Source: Cercis canadensis (taxonomy: Eukaryota > Streptophyta > Magnoliopsida > Fabales > Fabaceae). Taken from it: 64,000 nucleotides of DNA. Below are positions 1-10,301 of this stretch, in pieces; within the stretch, counting starts at the first letter, position 1; each line of letters starts with the position of its first letter. The notes under the pieces were generated by a model, which was not told the origin of the DNA, made no database searches, and saw only the letters and a list, made by a program, of their open reading frames with translations. The stretch is taken from assembly GCA_003255065.1 (NCBI GenBank), contig QAOA01004151.1:7111-71110 (forward strand), written 5' to 3'. Both the position numbers and the translations under genes were made by a program.

Positions 1-962
1 TGAGAAAAGAAAACGCAATGCATAGAGGGGGAAGAATTTGATTTTGGATTAAAATTTGGTACTTGAAAAAGAAAAAAAAATAGAGAAAGAAGGTCCAAAA
101 GGAAATAGGAAATTGGTGATTGACAAAGGAAGGGAATAAAGCTGAGATAGGGGATGTGTATGTAGAAGTTTCCATTTGTTTAAAACCGAAACCGCACCTA
201 AAAGCAAAAACCAGGTTGAGGTTCAATTTCAATTTGAAGATCTTGCTGTATCGCATTTACCTTTGCTTTGTGATCTGATCCCACGTTTAACAATTATGGA
301 ATTCAACTGTACTATGGTCTATGGCCTTGCCATGCACTGGATTATTGCCACCCAGATATCACGCTCAAAGTCACACTTCCATCCAATTTACCCCTATTTT
401 ACTTTGCTTTTAATGGTGATTAATCAATTAGCTCCAAAATGAATCTGAAAAAGGACATAATGGAAAGGAGTCACATCCAATGGGGTACCCAATACAATAT
501 GTCAAAAGGGGAAAAAGAAAAGCATTGAGGTTAATTGTTCCGATTAGAGAAAAATGTAATTGAGAGCAAATATCATATATTTACCTGCATATAAACTGTA
601 TAAAAAAAAACACTCAAAAAGGAATACAATGATACGGAGGGAGAAGTAGACATGCCCAATATAACTAACTAGTCTATAATAATTTCTGACAAAATTGATG
701 TCTAAATTTAAATCTTTATTTATCCAATTTTTTCAGCTAAAAATTCAAATGAAATATATGTTTATGCATCAACTATATAGAAAAAGTAAATTTAATTTGA
801 TTTTAAGCCTAACAAACTTTCAAATCTAAACTTGGACAGATTCTCTAATTTAAGTATATGACCGAAATAAACTATTGTTAATAATTTGACGAAATCGTTT
901 TACTTTTTTGGGAGATAGATGAACTAGTTATCCTTTTTTATTTCGATTTAAAGGAAGATGAA
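1..962. other. AT-rich intergenic sequence, no gene seen
   Basis: No open frame here resembles a known protein. The longest (176-442, +) has no recognisable domain and low-complexity AT-rich codon use. The 16-base string agatgaactagttatc occurs at 917-932 and again at 956-971; the second copy contains the target-site duplication of the element that starts at 972. Confidence 0.6.
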
Positions 963-971
963 CTAGTTATC

Positions 972-2946
972 GGGAAATTAACTGAAATAATGCTATTTAA
1001 TTAGTTAATTAGGTATTTAGGTTAATTTTTAAAATATTTACCAAAATGGGTTAGTTTTTATACCTAATAAACGCCAATTCTTTTTTATAACAAAACGCCA
1101 AATCAAATCTGCGTTTTATGTAATAAACGATAAAATTAAAATGGAGTTTCTTGTAAAAAAACGCCTAAATGAAAGTCCAAAGCTGCCGAACTGATTTCCT
1201 AGAAAACTCCAAAACGTTTTGGCGTTTTTCTCTAGAAAACTCCGAAACATTTTGGAGTTTTCTAAAGAAAAACACCAATTCAAGTTGGCCTTTTTGGGGC
1301 AAAAAAAAAACTCTTAACCTTGAACTCAAAACCCCAACCACTAACTTAAATTCTAAACCCTAAAATCCTAAACCAAACCCCAAACCCCTAATCTAAATCC
1401 CCAACCACAAGCCCCAAATTTTAAACTCAAAAATATTGTTCCAACCTCTAAACTGTATACCCCAAACCCTAATTTCCACACCAAGAATAAAACTCCAACA
1501 ACTAAACTCCAAATTTTGAAATCTAAACCCTAAACTTGAACCCAAAATTCAAAAATACAACTCTAAGCCCTAAACTCAACAATTAAACTATAACTCTAAA
1601 CTCCAAACCCCTAACCCTAAATCTTATACCAAATCATAAACCCTAAATTCCTAAACCCTAAATACCTAATCCCAAACCTAAACCTAAACCTAAATTCAAA
1701 CATACAACTCTAACCCTTAAATTCAACAATTAAACTATAACCCTAAACCATAAATCCTAACCTCAAACCCTAACTCCTAACTCTAAACCATTAACCCTAA
1801 AACCTAAACCATATGCCAAACCTTAAATTTCTAAACCCCAAACACTTAATACCAAACTCAAAAAAATCCAACCTTAAACCCCAAACACAAACCTTAAACC
1901 ATAACGCCGAAACTTGGGGTTTGGGTTTAAGGCTAGATTTTTTTTTTGAGTTTGGTATTAAGTGTTTGGGGTTTAGAAAGTTAGGGTTTGAGATGTGATT
2001 TAGGTTTTAGGGTTAAGGTTTGGGGTTATAGTTTAATTGTTAAATTTAGGGGTTGGAGTTGTATGTTTGAATTTAGGTTTAGGTTTGGGATTAGGTGTTT
2101 AGGGTTTAGGAATTTGGGGTTTAGGATTTGGCATAGGATTTAAGGTTAAAGGTTTAGGGTTATAGTTTAATTGTTGAATTTAAGGGTTAGAGTTGTATGT
2201 TTGAATTTAGGTTTAGGTTTAGGTTTGGGATTAGGTGTTTAGGGTTTAGGAATTTAGGGTTTGTGATTTGGTATAGGGTTTAGGGTTTGGGGTTTAGGTT
2301 TATGGTTTAGAGTTTAGAGTTATAGTTTAATTGTTGAGTTTAGGGTCTAGAGTTGTATTTTTGAATTTTGGGTTCAAGTTTAGGGTTTAGATTTGAAATT
2401 TAGAGTTTAGTTTTCTGAGTTTTATTCTTGGTGTGGAAATTAGCGTTTGGGGTATACAGTTTAGAGGTTGGAGCAATATTTTTGAGTTTAAAATTTGGGG
2501 ATTTAGATTAGGGGTTTGGGGTTTGGTTTAGGATTTTAGGGTTTAGAATTTAAGTTAGTGGTTGGGGTTTTGAGTTCAAGATTAAGAGTTTTTTTTTTGC
2601 CCCAAAAAGGCCAACTTGAATTGGTGTTTTTCTTTAGAAAACTCCAAAATGTTTTGGAGTTTTCTAGAGAAAAACGCCAAAACATTTTGGAGTTTTCTAA
2701 GAAATCAATTCGGCAGCTTTTGACTTTTATTTTGGCATTTTATATTATTTTGGCATTTTTTTTACAAGAAACTCCGTTTTAATTTTGGCGTTTATTACAT
2801 AAAATGCGGATTTGATTTGGCGTTTTGTTATAAAAATGAATTGACGTCTATTAGATATAAAAATTAACCCATTTTAGTAAATATTTTAAAAACTAACCTA
2901 AATACGTAATTAACTAATTAAATAACATTATTTCAGTTAATTTCCC
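972..2946. mobile_element. Foldback Mutator-like element with telomere-like interior
   Basis: The two halves are reverse complements over nearly the whole length, with the turn near 1905. The left end starts GGGAAATTAACTGAAATAA and the right end closes with its near complement ending in AATTTCCC. The 9 bases CTAGTTATC flank the element perfectly on both sides (963-971 and 2947-2955). A 9-bp target duplication with long inverted repeats is the hallmark of Mutator-like elements. Next inside each end comes a block of AAACGCC/GGCGTTT-rich sequence, then a long degenerate telomere-like array. No transposase frame is present, so the element is non-autonomous. The perfect target duplication with partly diverged arms suggests moderate age. 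Confidence 0.85.
1313..2570. repeat. Degenerate telomere-like (CCCTAAA/TTTAGGG) arrays in opposite orientation
   Basis: Plus-strand CCCTAAA-like units fill about 1313-1903. Their complement, TTTAGGG-like units, fills about 1912-2570, so the two arrays face each other across the hairpin centre. Units are imperfect (CCTAAATC, CCCAAACC and so on). A longer unit of about 140-150 bases containing CAACAATTAAACTATAACCC recurs at least twice in each arm, so the arrays are nested repeats and not a simple heptamer run. They sit wholly inside a transposon with its own target duplication, which argues against a chromosome-end relic or fusion. Confidence 0.85.
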
Positions 2947-2955
2947 CTAGTTATC

Positions 2956-3294
2956 TACTTGCCATATAAAGTTGAAAATTGTTTCATTGCCCAAAAGCAA
3001 AATTTTAGTATACGCAAATTATGAATATTAGAAATAATTAAATCCGTAATTTATCTGAACTATGATATATATTACCTTCTCCTTCTTTTAATCATTTTTT
3101 TAAAGACCATTTAACATGTTCCCATTTATTTTAGTTTAGGATAGAAAATAAGAAAAAATTATTCATATGAAATAGGACTTGGTATTAAAATTCTTATATA
3201 CAATTATTATAAGGTTAATGCCTAATTTTAGGAGGGATTGTTGTATCCCAAATTTAGGCACAAAGCGGGCCCTGTTGTCTGTTTTAACTCTTAT
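2956..3294. other. AT-rich spacer between two transposon-derived blocks
   Basis: No coding frame or RNA gene seen. It lies between the target duplication of the palindromic element and the truncated copy of the second Mutator-like family. Confidence 0.5.
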
Positions 3295-3839
3295 TAAATT
3301 GTCACTTTAATCCCTAAATTTTTCTTGTGCCAATTTAATCCTCTATCTGAGAGCTTTGACGAAAATTTTCATGTAGCACGTTAAATGTTGACTAGGCAAG
3401 TTGACATAGCTTGAGGGGAGCTACTCGTGTGACAAAATTGAAACGGCGCCGTTTTAAGCCATACGGCGTGTTTGGTGAAGAGGAAGAAAGGAAGACGATC
3501 GTGAAGAAGGGTTTCTTCTTCCTTGAACGTGGACCCGCCATTGACAAGGGAAGTAAACTAAGCACCTTTCCTTGTCAAGAAGAGCAATTGCGGTGGCAGA
3601 AACAACAGGAATCGCCACTCTTTCCATCTTAGCAGGTTTTTCTTTAGATTTCATAGCATAGTTTGCTGAGAAGGAAGAAAGGAAGAAGTCTTTGAACAAA
3701 CCAAAATAAAGAAGGGGAAGAAGAGAACAAAGTAAATAAAGCTACTAGGTGCAATAAAGAAGGGAGGAAAATATTTGGCAAGAGCTGAAATCCCTTTCAG
3801 GTACCTAATTCTACAGCATCAACACGTACATATAGATCA
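3295..3839 (+). mobile_element. Truncated copy of the Pack-MULE end found at 6.1 kb
   Basis: This stretch matches about 6128-6702 with few differences, including the GC-rich motif GAAACGGCGCCGTTTTAAGCC and the purine-rich run after it. It lacks the terminal ~35 bases of the inverted repeat, has one internal deletion of roughly 30 bases (after about 3575), and stops where the other copy enters its captured gene fragment. I see no partner inverted repeat or target duplication, so it is a fragment. Weak open frames within it have no homology I recognise and mirror the same frames in the other copy. Confidence 0.75.
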
Positions 3840-5182
3840 TATTAAATTTATATAGTGATATATCAAATCACATAATTATATAAAAAAAAAAGATAAATTT
3901 ACAAGTTTTATGTGTACAATGATAACTACACCAAGTTTGTGTACAACATTCTACAACCATATTATGAACTTTTATCTATTTAATTTAGATTGTATCACAT
4001 GATTGTTCTAGACTTGTAGTACAAACTTTTGTGTATTTATATTGATCTTTGAATATGAGAAGAATAAGTTCTAAGTGGAGCCATTTCAAGTCTAGATAAC
4101 ATTTATTTTCATACAATTATATTATGCCCATTATTGTTTTACTCTCATTTTCTCATCACTACGACTCATTCTTTTATCTATATGTTATAGTTTTAATTTG
4201 ACTTACTTAAATTTTTTTCAGAATGGTTGATGTTTCACTTTGTCCCACAATACATGAGAAATCATGAAGATTTGGTGATGGGTTTACAGTTTCTCTTCCC
4301 ATTAATTAATTTTTAGATGGATTTGAGTGGTGATTCACTACAATTGACGTCCTCTTGGGTTGGATCAAACCCTTAATTATTTATTTGATCTATCATAAAA
4401 ATGCATCAAGATTGACCCTTTTTTTTTTTTTTTTTGTAAAATAATATTGACCCCTAAACCAAAGATTCCAGTCCTAAATGAAAGGGGTGGTGTGGCCCAT
4501 TGAATGTGAATTGTTGCTTGGGCCTCCATGGACCTGTCAATAGTACAGATACTAACTGGGTTAAGGACCTAAGAAAGAAAAATTGGGTTGGGCCCATATA
4601 CTTTTTCTCTAAACAAGAGACCAAAAAAAAACAAAAAAGCCAGAGACTAAAGTGAATTCTTTCTTTAATGCTGTTGACTACATCATACAAGCACATGGGA
4701 AGGGGGTTTAAGGAAGAAAACATCAAAGACAGGAAAGAAAAGAAAAAAACACACATGTGTAAGGGAACTGGTTTTGCAGATTTTAAAAAGAATAATGTTT
4801 TGTATGATAATGTGACATGAATGAAGCATAAGGTGGGTGGCATACACATGAATACATACTCTTATGGTCCTAATAACTAAGAAGGACATTCCATGAAAGT
4901 GAGCTGTGTGGGGTATGAACAACTAAAGCAAACCCACAGAAAAGGAAAGTAGCTAAGGACCAAAATGATTATGTCCAAACACCAAACCGATCATAAAAGC
5001 ATCAATCTCAGCTCTTCCTTTCATTCAGATCCTTATGGTCATTGGTCATAAAGCTTCTCACCACAAACAAAGTGCACAAAATCTGACAAAAGATCTGTGC
5101 AGTAGAATTAAATTCATAGCTTTACCAAAATTGAGTCTATGTGGGGTTTGATTTGATTGATGGGGTTTGTTAGTCCCTGACT
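3840..5182. other. Intergenic region and upstream flank of the PDV1-like gene
   Basis: AT-rich to about 4430, with a long T run near 4420-4436, then more mixed sequence. Minus-strand frames at 4454-4922 are hydrophobic and low-complexity, without a domain. No clear TATA box was identified ahead of the start at 5183, although the gene's 5' leader must lie here. Confidence 0.5.
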
Positions 5183-8100
5183 ATGGAGTTGAACAAAGAC
5201 CTGCAGAGTCTCATTGAGAGAGCTTGCAATTTGCACGACAGAATCAATGAAGAAATCAACAACAGTGTCAGTTTCTGCAACTATTGCTCAGAACATGGTT
5301 GGTTCTGTAAAATTTCAGAGATCTCATTTGAGGAGAGGGAGAGATTGATTGCAAGTAGAGATTCATTGGAAGAAGTTGAGAACATGCTCATTTATATACA
5401 AGTAAGTAAAGTCCTTCACCATTAGCGTCTTTTTGGGAGTTTTTTTTAGGGGAAATGAGAGGAGAGAAGAAGAAAGAGAGGAAAAAGAAGGGAAGGAAAA
5501 TGAATGAGTCATCTATTTTGTTTGGATGATTAAAATGAGTTAAAAGAGAAAAAAAAAATTATAATTTTACAAATTTATCATTTATTTATATAGTAAATAT
5601 ATTTAATATAAAATTTAATAATGTTATCTAAATAGTGTTTGAAAAAAGAATTTAAAAAAATAAATAGAAGTATAATAGTAAACTACTGTTCTTTCATATC
5701 CAAATCCCATAAATTGAAAGAACACAAAAGTGAAAGCAAAAAATGAATTTGGAGGTTTGATGTTACCTCTTAGTTTCCTTTCCTTTTTTAATCTTGAACT
5801 CTCAAACAAAGGATAAACACATTTACTCATTTTTTTTCCTCTCATTTCTCCTCAATTTTAACTCCCAAACAAACTTTTAGAGTTGCATGTTTTCATTTTT
5901 TAGTATATGTTCCTAAACAGTTTAGGGTTCTTTATACTTATCCCATTTTATAAATCCACAAAAAATTAGTTTCTATATCATGACATATTGACATTGCTTT
6001 AGTTTAAATGATATAATCAATTGAAATTCTGGTTCATATCTTTAATAGCTGAAGTTTTTAGATTGAATTAGTTCTCGATATAATAATATCAAGAGTAAAA
6101 TTTCTTTTTGGTCATTCAAAAATTTTTAAATTGTCACTTTAATCCCTAAATTTTTTTTGTGCCAATTTAATCCTCTATCTGAGAGCTTTGACGAAAATTT
6201 TCATGTAGCACGTTAAGTGTTGACTAGGCAAGTTGACATAGCTTGAGGAGAGCTACTGGTGTGACAAACTTGAAACGGCGCCGTTTTAAGCCATACGGCG
6301 TGTTTGGTGAAGAGGAAGAAAGGAAGACGATCGTGAAGAAGGGTTTCTTCTTCCTTGAACGTAGACCCGCCATTGACAAGGGAAGTAAACTAAGCACCTT
6401 TCCTTGTCCGCTTCCAAAAGCAATTCACACTGAAAGAAAGAAGAGCAATTGCGGTGGCAGAAACAACAGGAATCGCCACTCTTTCCATCTTAGCAGGTTT
6501 TTCTTTAGATTTCATAGCATAGTTTGCTGAGAAGGAAGAAAGGAAGAAGTCTTTGAACAAACCAAAATAAAGAAGGGGAAGAAGAGAACAAAGTAAATAA
6601 AGCTACTAGGTGCAATAAAGAAGGGAGGAAAATATTTGGCAAGAGCTGAAATCCTTTTCAGGTACCTAATTCTACAGCATCAACACGTACATATAGATCA
6701 TGGCCTTCATCACTTAATTTCTACGTGTCCATTAGAGTCCCATACCACGCCAAGCACCCACTTCTACCTTTTGTCACATCAGCTGCGGCATAAGCCACGC
6801 AGGAGCAATTCCTTCTTACATTCCTCCAAACTTAAAACCCTTTTCTCAATCGCCGCAGACGTATCAGGAATCTTTACTCCTTCCACTTTCACAAACCCTT
6901 CTCCATTCCCATAAATTATAGATTTTCCATTCTTCCTCACACAACCCAATGACGCATCTCTATTCTGATACCAACCATTTGCTCTGGGTTCAAACCCAGG
7001 CAAGCAACTACACTGGAAATCCTCATAATTGAGGGGGTCACAGTTACTATTCGGCCCACAGGTTCCATAGTTGTCACATTGAGCTTGGGGGCCAGACCAA
7101 TACCTGTCCTATTGACTCTTTTGGGAATCCCACGTAAATATTTGAATGAATCTTGATTGTTGAACTACCAACCTTGCTATGAAAGACTCATCAAAGGTGT
7201 TATACATGAGATGTACCTCATTATCATCATCCAAAAAAGTACAGTTAAATGTGGTAGTTACAGATCGTTTCATAAACAGTATACCCACAAAAATTTCTCC
7301 ATTGAAAGATCCTCCTCGCCACCATTGATGGTTCTGTTTATAATGGAACACCTGGGATTTCCCACCAGAGGTGAACTTATAGGTGAAACTTCCTCTTCCT
7401 GGATCATCCTCTGATCTCCAAGATTGCAATACCCATCTTTGACCAGCTCTTCTGTGGAAACTGAGTTTCGAATATGGAAGGAAGGTGTATGCGGGGTGAT
7501 CAAAGCTTTGCCATATGATGGTTTCGGTGTTGGTTTGAATCAGAACAAGGTTTGCTATAACTGTGGTGTTTGAGAGAGTGAGGGTAAAAGGTGAAAACTG
7601 TTTCCCGCTGTACCTTGGTGCGGCGTCAATGGCGAGTATAGTTCAAGGAAGAATAAATTCTTCTTCACGAATCTGTCTTCTTTCTTCCTCTTCAGCAAAC
7701 GACGCCGTATGGCTCAATGGAATTTTTTTTTTTCTTTTAATTAAAACGGTGCTGTTTTTACCTTTTACCACACCAACAACTCCTCTCATGTCATGTTCAT
7801 TTGCCCAGCACTCACGTGAAAATTTCTGTTCAAGGTAACTAATGGGTTCGAACGGATAACTAAATTAGCAATGAAAATATAAATTGAAAGATTAAATTAG
7901 CACAAAAAAAAAATTTCAAAAATTAAAATGACAATTTAAAATTTTTGGAAGGATAAAAAATGAGTTTNAATTTCTGTTCAAGGTAACTAATGGGTTCAAA
8001 CGGATAACTAAATTAGCAATGAAAATATAAATTGAAAGATTAAATTAGCACAAAAAAAAAAATTCAAAAATTAAAATGACAATTTAAAATTTTTTGAAGG

Positions 8101-8779
8101 ATAAAAAATGAGTTTTACTCTAATATCAAAACCTCTCACACTAATTATTCAAAAAATTGATGCTTTAGTTGCAATAGTTTGTCTCTGCTTTTTCCATGCT
8201 TCTTTCTGCATAACTAAACTACATGATTATGAAATTTCTGCCATTTGAATATATATACAGAGATTGAGGTCTTGGCAACTGATAAACAGGCACGTTGCGC
8301 TTAACCGGTTGGAGGAAAGCAGATCAATTCTCATTGAGAAAGTGTCACAGTACCAAGGAAGGGCAATTAATGTGATAGGAGAATTGAATACATTGTTTGA
8401 CGATGCAAAAACTGGTTTTGATTGGAATTTGAAGAAGATTGAACCCAAAACTCAGAAAGAGAAGAGGCAAACCAGCAACTTTGTTCTTTGTTGCATTGGA
8501 TTTATATGCAAACCTTGTGGGTGGCTTCTAGGATCCGTGTGCGAATCTAAAGTACCAAAAAAACCTTGTGGGTGGCAGAAAGCAGTTGGAAGTGCAGTTA
8601 AACTAATAGTAATTTCCTTCAGTCTTTACTCTACTATACATTCTTATAGAACAAGGCACAAATATTTCAGATCCAATAGAAATATAGTTTCATATATGAA
8701 CTCAACACAAGGAGAAGAAGCTGAGACTGTGCTAACCATTTCAAAGAGCCGTGTAAGTGTTTTATATGGCAAGGGGTGA
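5183..8779 (+). CDS. PDV1-like: PDV1-like plastid division protein (two exons)
   Basis: Exons 5183-5401 and 8261-8779 join in phase 0 (donor CAA|GTAAGT, acceptor TACAG|AGA) to give about 245 residues. PDV proteins sit in the outer chloroplast envelope and recruit the dynamin ARC5 to the division ring. Visible features: an N-terminal helical segment with LHDRINEEI, like the start of PDV1; a central coiled-coil-like segment with ALNRLEESRSILIEKV (about residues 85-100) matching the PDV1 ARLEQSR region; a single hydrophobic stretch near residues 191-210 (AVGSAVKLIVISFSLYSTI); and a C-terminus ending in GKG. A terminal glycine is conserved in PDV1 and PDV2 and is needed for contact with inner-envelope ARC6-type partners. 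The protein is a little shorter than Arabidopsis PDV1 (272) and has a KPCGW pentapeptide twice. The 2.86-kb intron holds a MITE and a Pack-MULE. Assignment rests on motif recall, not alignment. Confidence 0.75.
5426..5874. mobile_element. MITE-like inverted-repeat element in the PDV1-like intron
   Basis: The left end (TTTTTGGGAG, then a purine-rich GAGAGG block) is complemented by the right end, which reads GTTTGTTTGGGAG on the other strand followed by a similar purine-rich run. The interior is AT-rich with no coding frame. It begins only about 24 bases after the exon 1 donor. A target duplication is not clear (TTAG at both sides is possible), so the superfamily is open; hAT or PIF/Harbinger type would fit. 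Confidence 0.55.
6780..7570 (-). pseudogene. Captured fragment of a G-type lectin S-receptor-like kinase
   Basis: Read on the minus strand from about 7570 down, the fragment shows in order: the end of a bulb-lectin domain (ETIIWQSFDHPAYTFLP, compare the family's VIWQSFDYPTDT); an S-locus glycoprotein domain (LQSWRSEDDPGRGSFTYKF, then a QCDNYGTCGPNSNCDP cysteine motif and CLPGFEPRANGWYQNRDASL); and the start of a PAN domain (GFVKVEGVKIPDTS, LSLEECKKELL). There is no start codon region, transmembrane segment or kinase domain. The frame shifts at least once, near 7110, between the WDSQKS segment and the YWSGPQAQCDNYG segment, and ends at a stop near 6779. It lies entirely between the inverted repeats of the Pack-MULE, so it is a transduplicated piece of a host gene, probably non-functional as protein. 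Confidence 0.85.
7821..8115. repeat. Direct duplication across a single-N assembly gap (N at 7968)
   Basis: 7821-7967 and 7969-8115 are near-identical 147-base copies that meet exactly at the N. One copy carries a few base differences. This is the pattern of two contig ends, or two haplotypes, placed side by side with a one-base gap instead of merged. Confidence 0.9.
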
Positions 8780-10133
8780 TTCTCCTTTCATGTTATTATT
8801 ACTTCACTAAGGTTTTACATTGTATTAATAGTTTCTTCCCCTCATAATTAATAATCACTGGCCATCTTAAAAAGGCCTCTAGGTCTATTTTAGGAAGGAA
8901 ATGGTTTTATATACCTTAAGCTTATTTTATTTTATTTTTATTTTTCTTTATTCTAAATGTATACTATTATCTTATGGATCAGGCAATTTTCTTTTATACG
9001 CTGCTTATTTTCTATTATATCAGTTGCAATTCCATTGAAAGGCCAGAATTTGCATAAACATTGTCAATTATATATGCTTGCACTAAATATTTTTTATAAC
9101 AAACTAAGTTATTGCAGAGGTGGAGGAATAAAATTAGGGTCCCTACTGTTTCTAAAATTGTGCCATTTGAGCTTCACTAAAGTGTTAGGTAGATGGATAT
9201 TTAAGTAGTGGTCTTAAATTCAGGTTGGAATACAACCAAAAAAAAGAAAAATATAGTAAGGAAATAGGCATATATATAAATTAACATATATTAGTTTCAT
9301 TCATTTTTTCTTGAATAAATCATTTTTTTTTCTAATTTTTATTATTTTTCTTCTAATGTGCCAATTTTAGTGTTATCAAACTTGATATATTCATCCTAAA
9401 CCACTAAAGAACCTATTTTTCAATCATATATATATATAAAGAACCCATTTTTCAGGAAAAAAATAAATATAAAAAATAGAAGTTTAATGGAATAACCTAT
9501 ACCTTGTCAATCAAAATCTTTATAATCACCAAGAAATGAATGGACAATGAGTTTTCAATTTTCAATCACTTTGTCTTGTACTTGGTTAGTTATGGTTCCA
9601 CTCTTTCACTTTCAATTGTCCTCGAGAAGGTTTGGTGGAGGAATAGTTTTTTTATCTGTCTTTATACGAATTTTAACTGACGTTTACGTTCATTATGAAG
9701 AAGCATCCAACACATGTTATCACAATGTTGTAACTTGTATGGGTATAAATTCCCTCTTTTTTTTTATGCTTCATGCAATAATCATGTTTCACCTACTGAA
9801 TAGTTTATTTGGAGGCAACTTTTTAATTTCTATTTAACGAAATTCCTTATGAATATAATTTGTTTTTAAAGAAACGATAATAAATTTTCCTCTGAAATTG
9901 AAAATATGAAATCTCTTCCTCTCCTATATGTAGATTCTGCAGAAACTTGGCCTGCATAAATAATTTGTAAAAAGAATATGAGGGTAAAAAACAGAAAAGA
10001 AACTTCTTCTGGGATTTTTTCTCTGCTGTAAGTCTCCAAATTGCACACCTCAGTGGACAGACACCCAATCGTTTGGCGCCCTCAATTTCACGCCACGAAT
10101 CCCTCTTGTCTCTCTCCAATATTTTTCCATGCA
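8780..10133. other. Intergenic AT-rich region upstream of the MTM1-like gene
   Basis: It includes the likely 3' untranslated region of the PDV1-like gene just after 8780. The frames at 8957-9208 and 9547-9837 are hydrophobic and AT-driven, with no domain. Nothing else recognisable. Confidence 0.5.
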
Positions 10134-10139
10134 TATAAG
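10134..10139 (+). promoter_or_regulatory. Possible TATA box of the MTM1-like gene
   Basis: TATAAG within CATGCATATAAGAGACC lies about 168 bases upstream of the start codon at 10302. The spacing fits a plant core promoter with a leader of about 130 bases. Based only on motif and position. Confidence 0.45.
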
Positions 10140-10301
10140 AGACCCCTAGAACCACAAACAAACAACACCCACGAAACCGCAACTAAATTCATTTCCTTTT
10201 TTCTTGGAACTTTGAAACGACAGACCTATACCTCAAACGATCAAAATCGAATCTCTGTTCCTACAAAAATTTGATCTTTTTTTCGAGAAAGTGAGAGAGG
10301 A

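Larger units (their letters stand above)
6093..8120. mobile_element. Pack-MULE carrying an S-domain receptor-kinase fragment
   Basis: Ends are GAGTAAAA... and ...TTTTACTC, flanked by a perfect 9-bp duplication TAATATCAA (6084-6092 and 8121-8129). Terminal inverted repeats are long, about 300 bases or more. Both ends carry the motif ATTAAATTGGCAC-like, the AAACGGCGCCGTTTT-like block and the GCCATACGGCG block in opposite orientation. Between them lies host-gene sequence on the minus strand (see the separate entry). No transposase is present. About 148 bases of the nominal length (around the N at 7968) are an assembly duplication, so the true size is near 1.88 kb. It sits in the intron of the PDV1-like gene, with the captured fragment antisense to that gene. 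Confidence 0.85.

Noticed and set aside
1169-2782. Open frames at 1169-1363, 1813-1998 and 2558-2782
   Set aside because: They lie in the inverted repeats and telomere-like arrays of the palindromic element. Their residues mirror the repeat and no domain is seen.
972-2955. Interpretation of the telomere-like tract as a chromosome-fusion scar
   Set aside because: Head-to-head telomere-like arrays would fit a fusion, but they are enclosed by transposon ends and a perfect 9-bp target duplication, which fits transposition better.
3411-3699. Overlapping frames on both strands in the truncated MULE copy, and their twins at 6243-6530
   Set aside because: They come from the GC-rich inverted-repeat block of the element. 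The same frames recur in both copies without any recognised protein.
4454-4922. Hydrophobic minus-strand frames upstream of the PDV1-like gene
   Set aside because: They are low-complexity Phe/Leu-rich translations of A- and T-rich DNA, with no domain or splice structure.
7563-7838. Plus-strand frame of 91 codons at the right end of the Pack-MULE
   Set aside because: It covers the inverted repeat and the antisense of the captured fragment, with no homology of its own.
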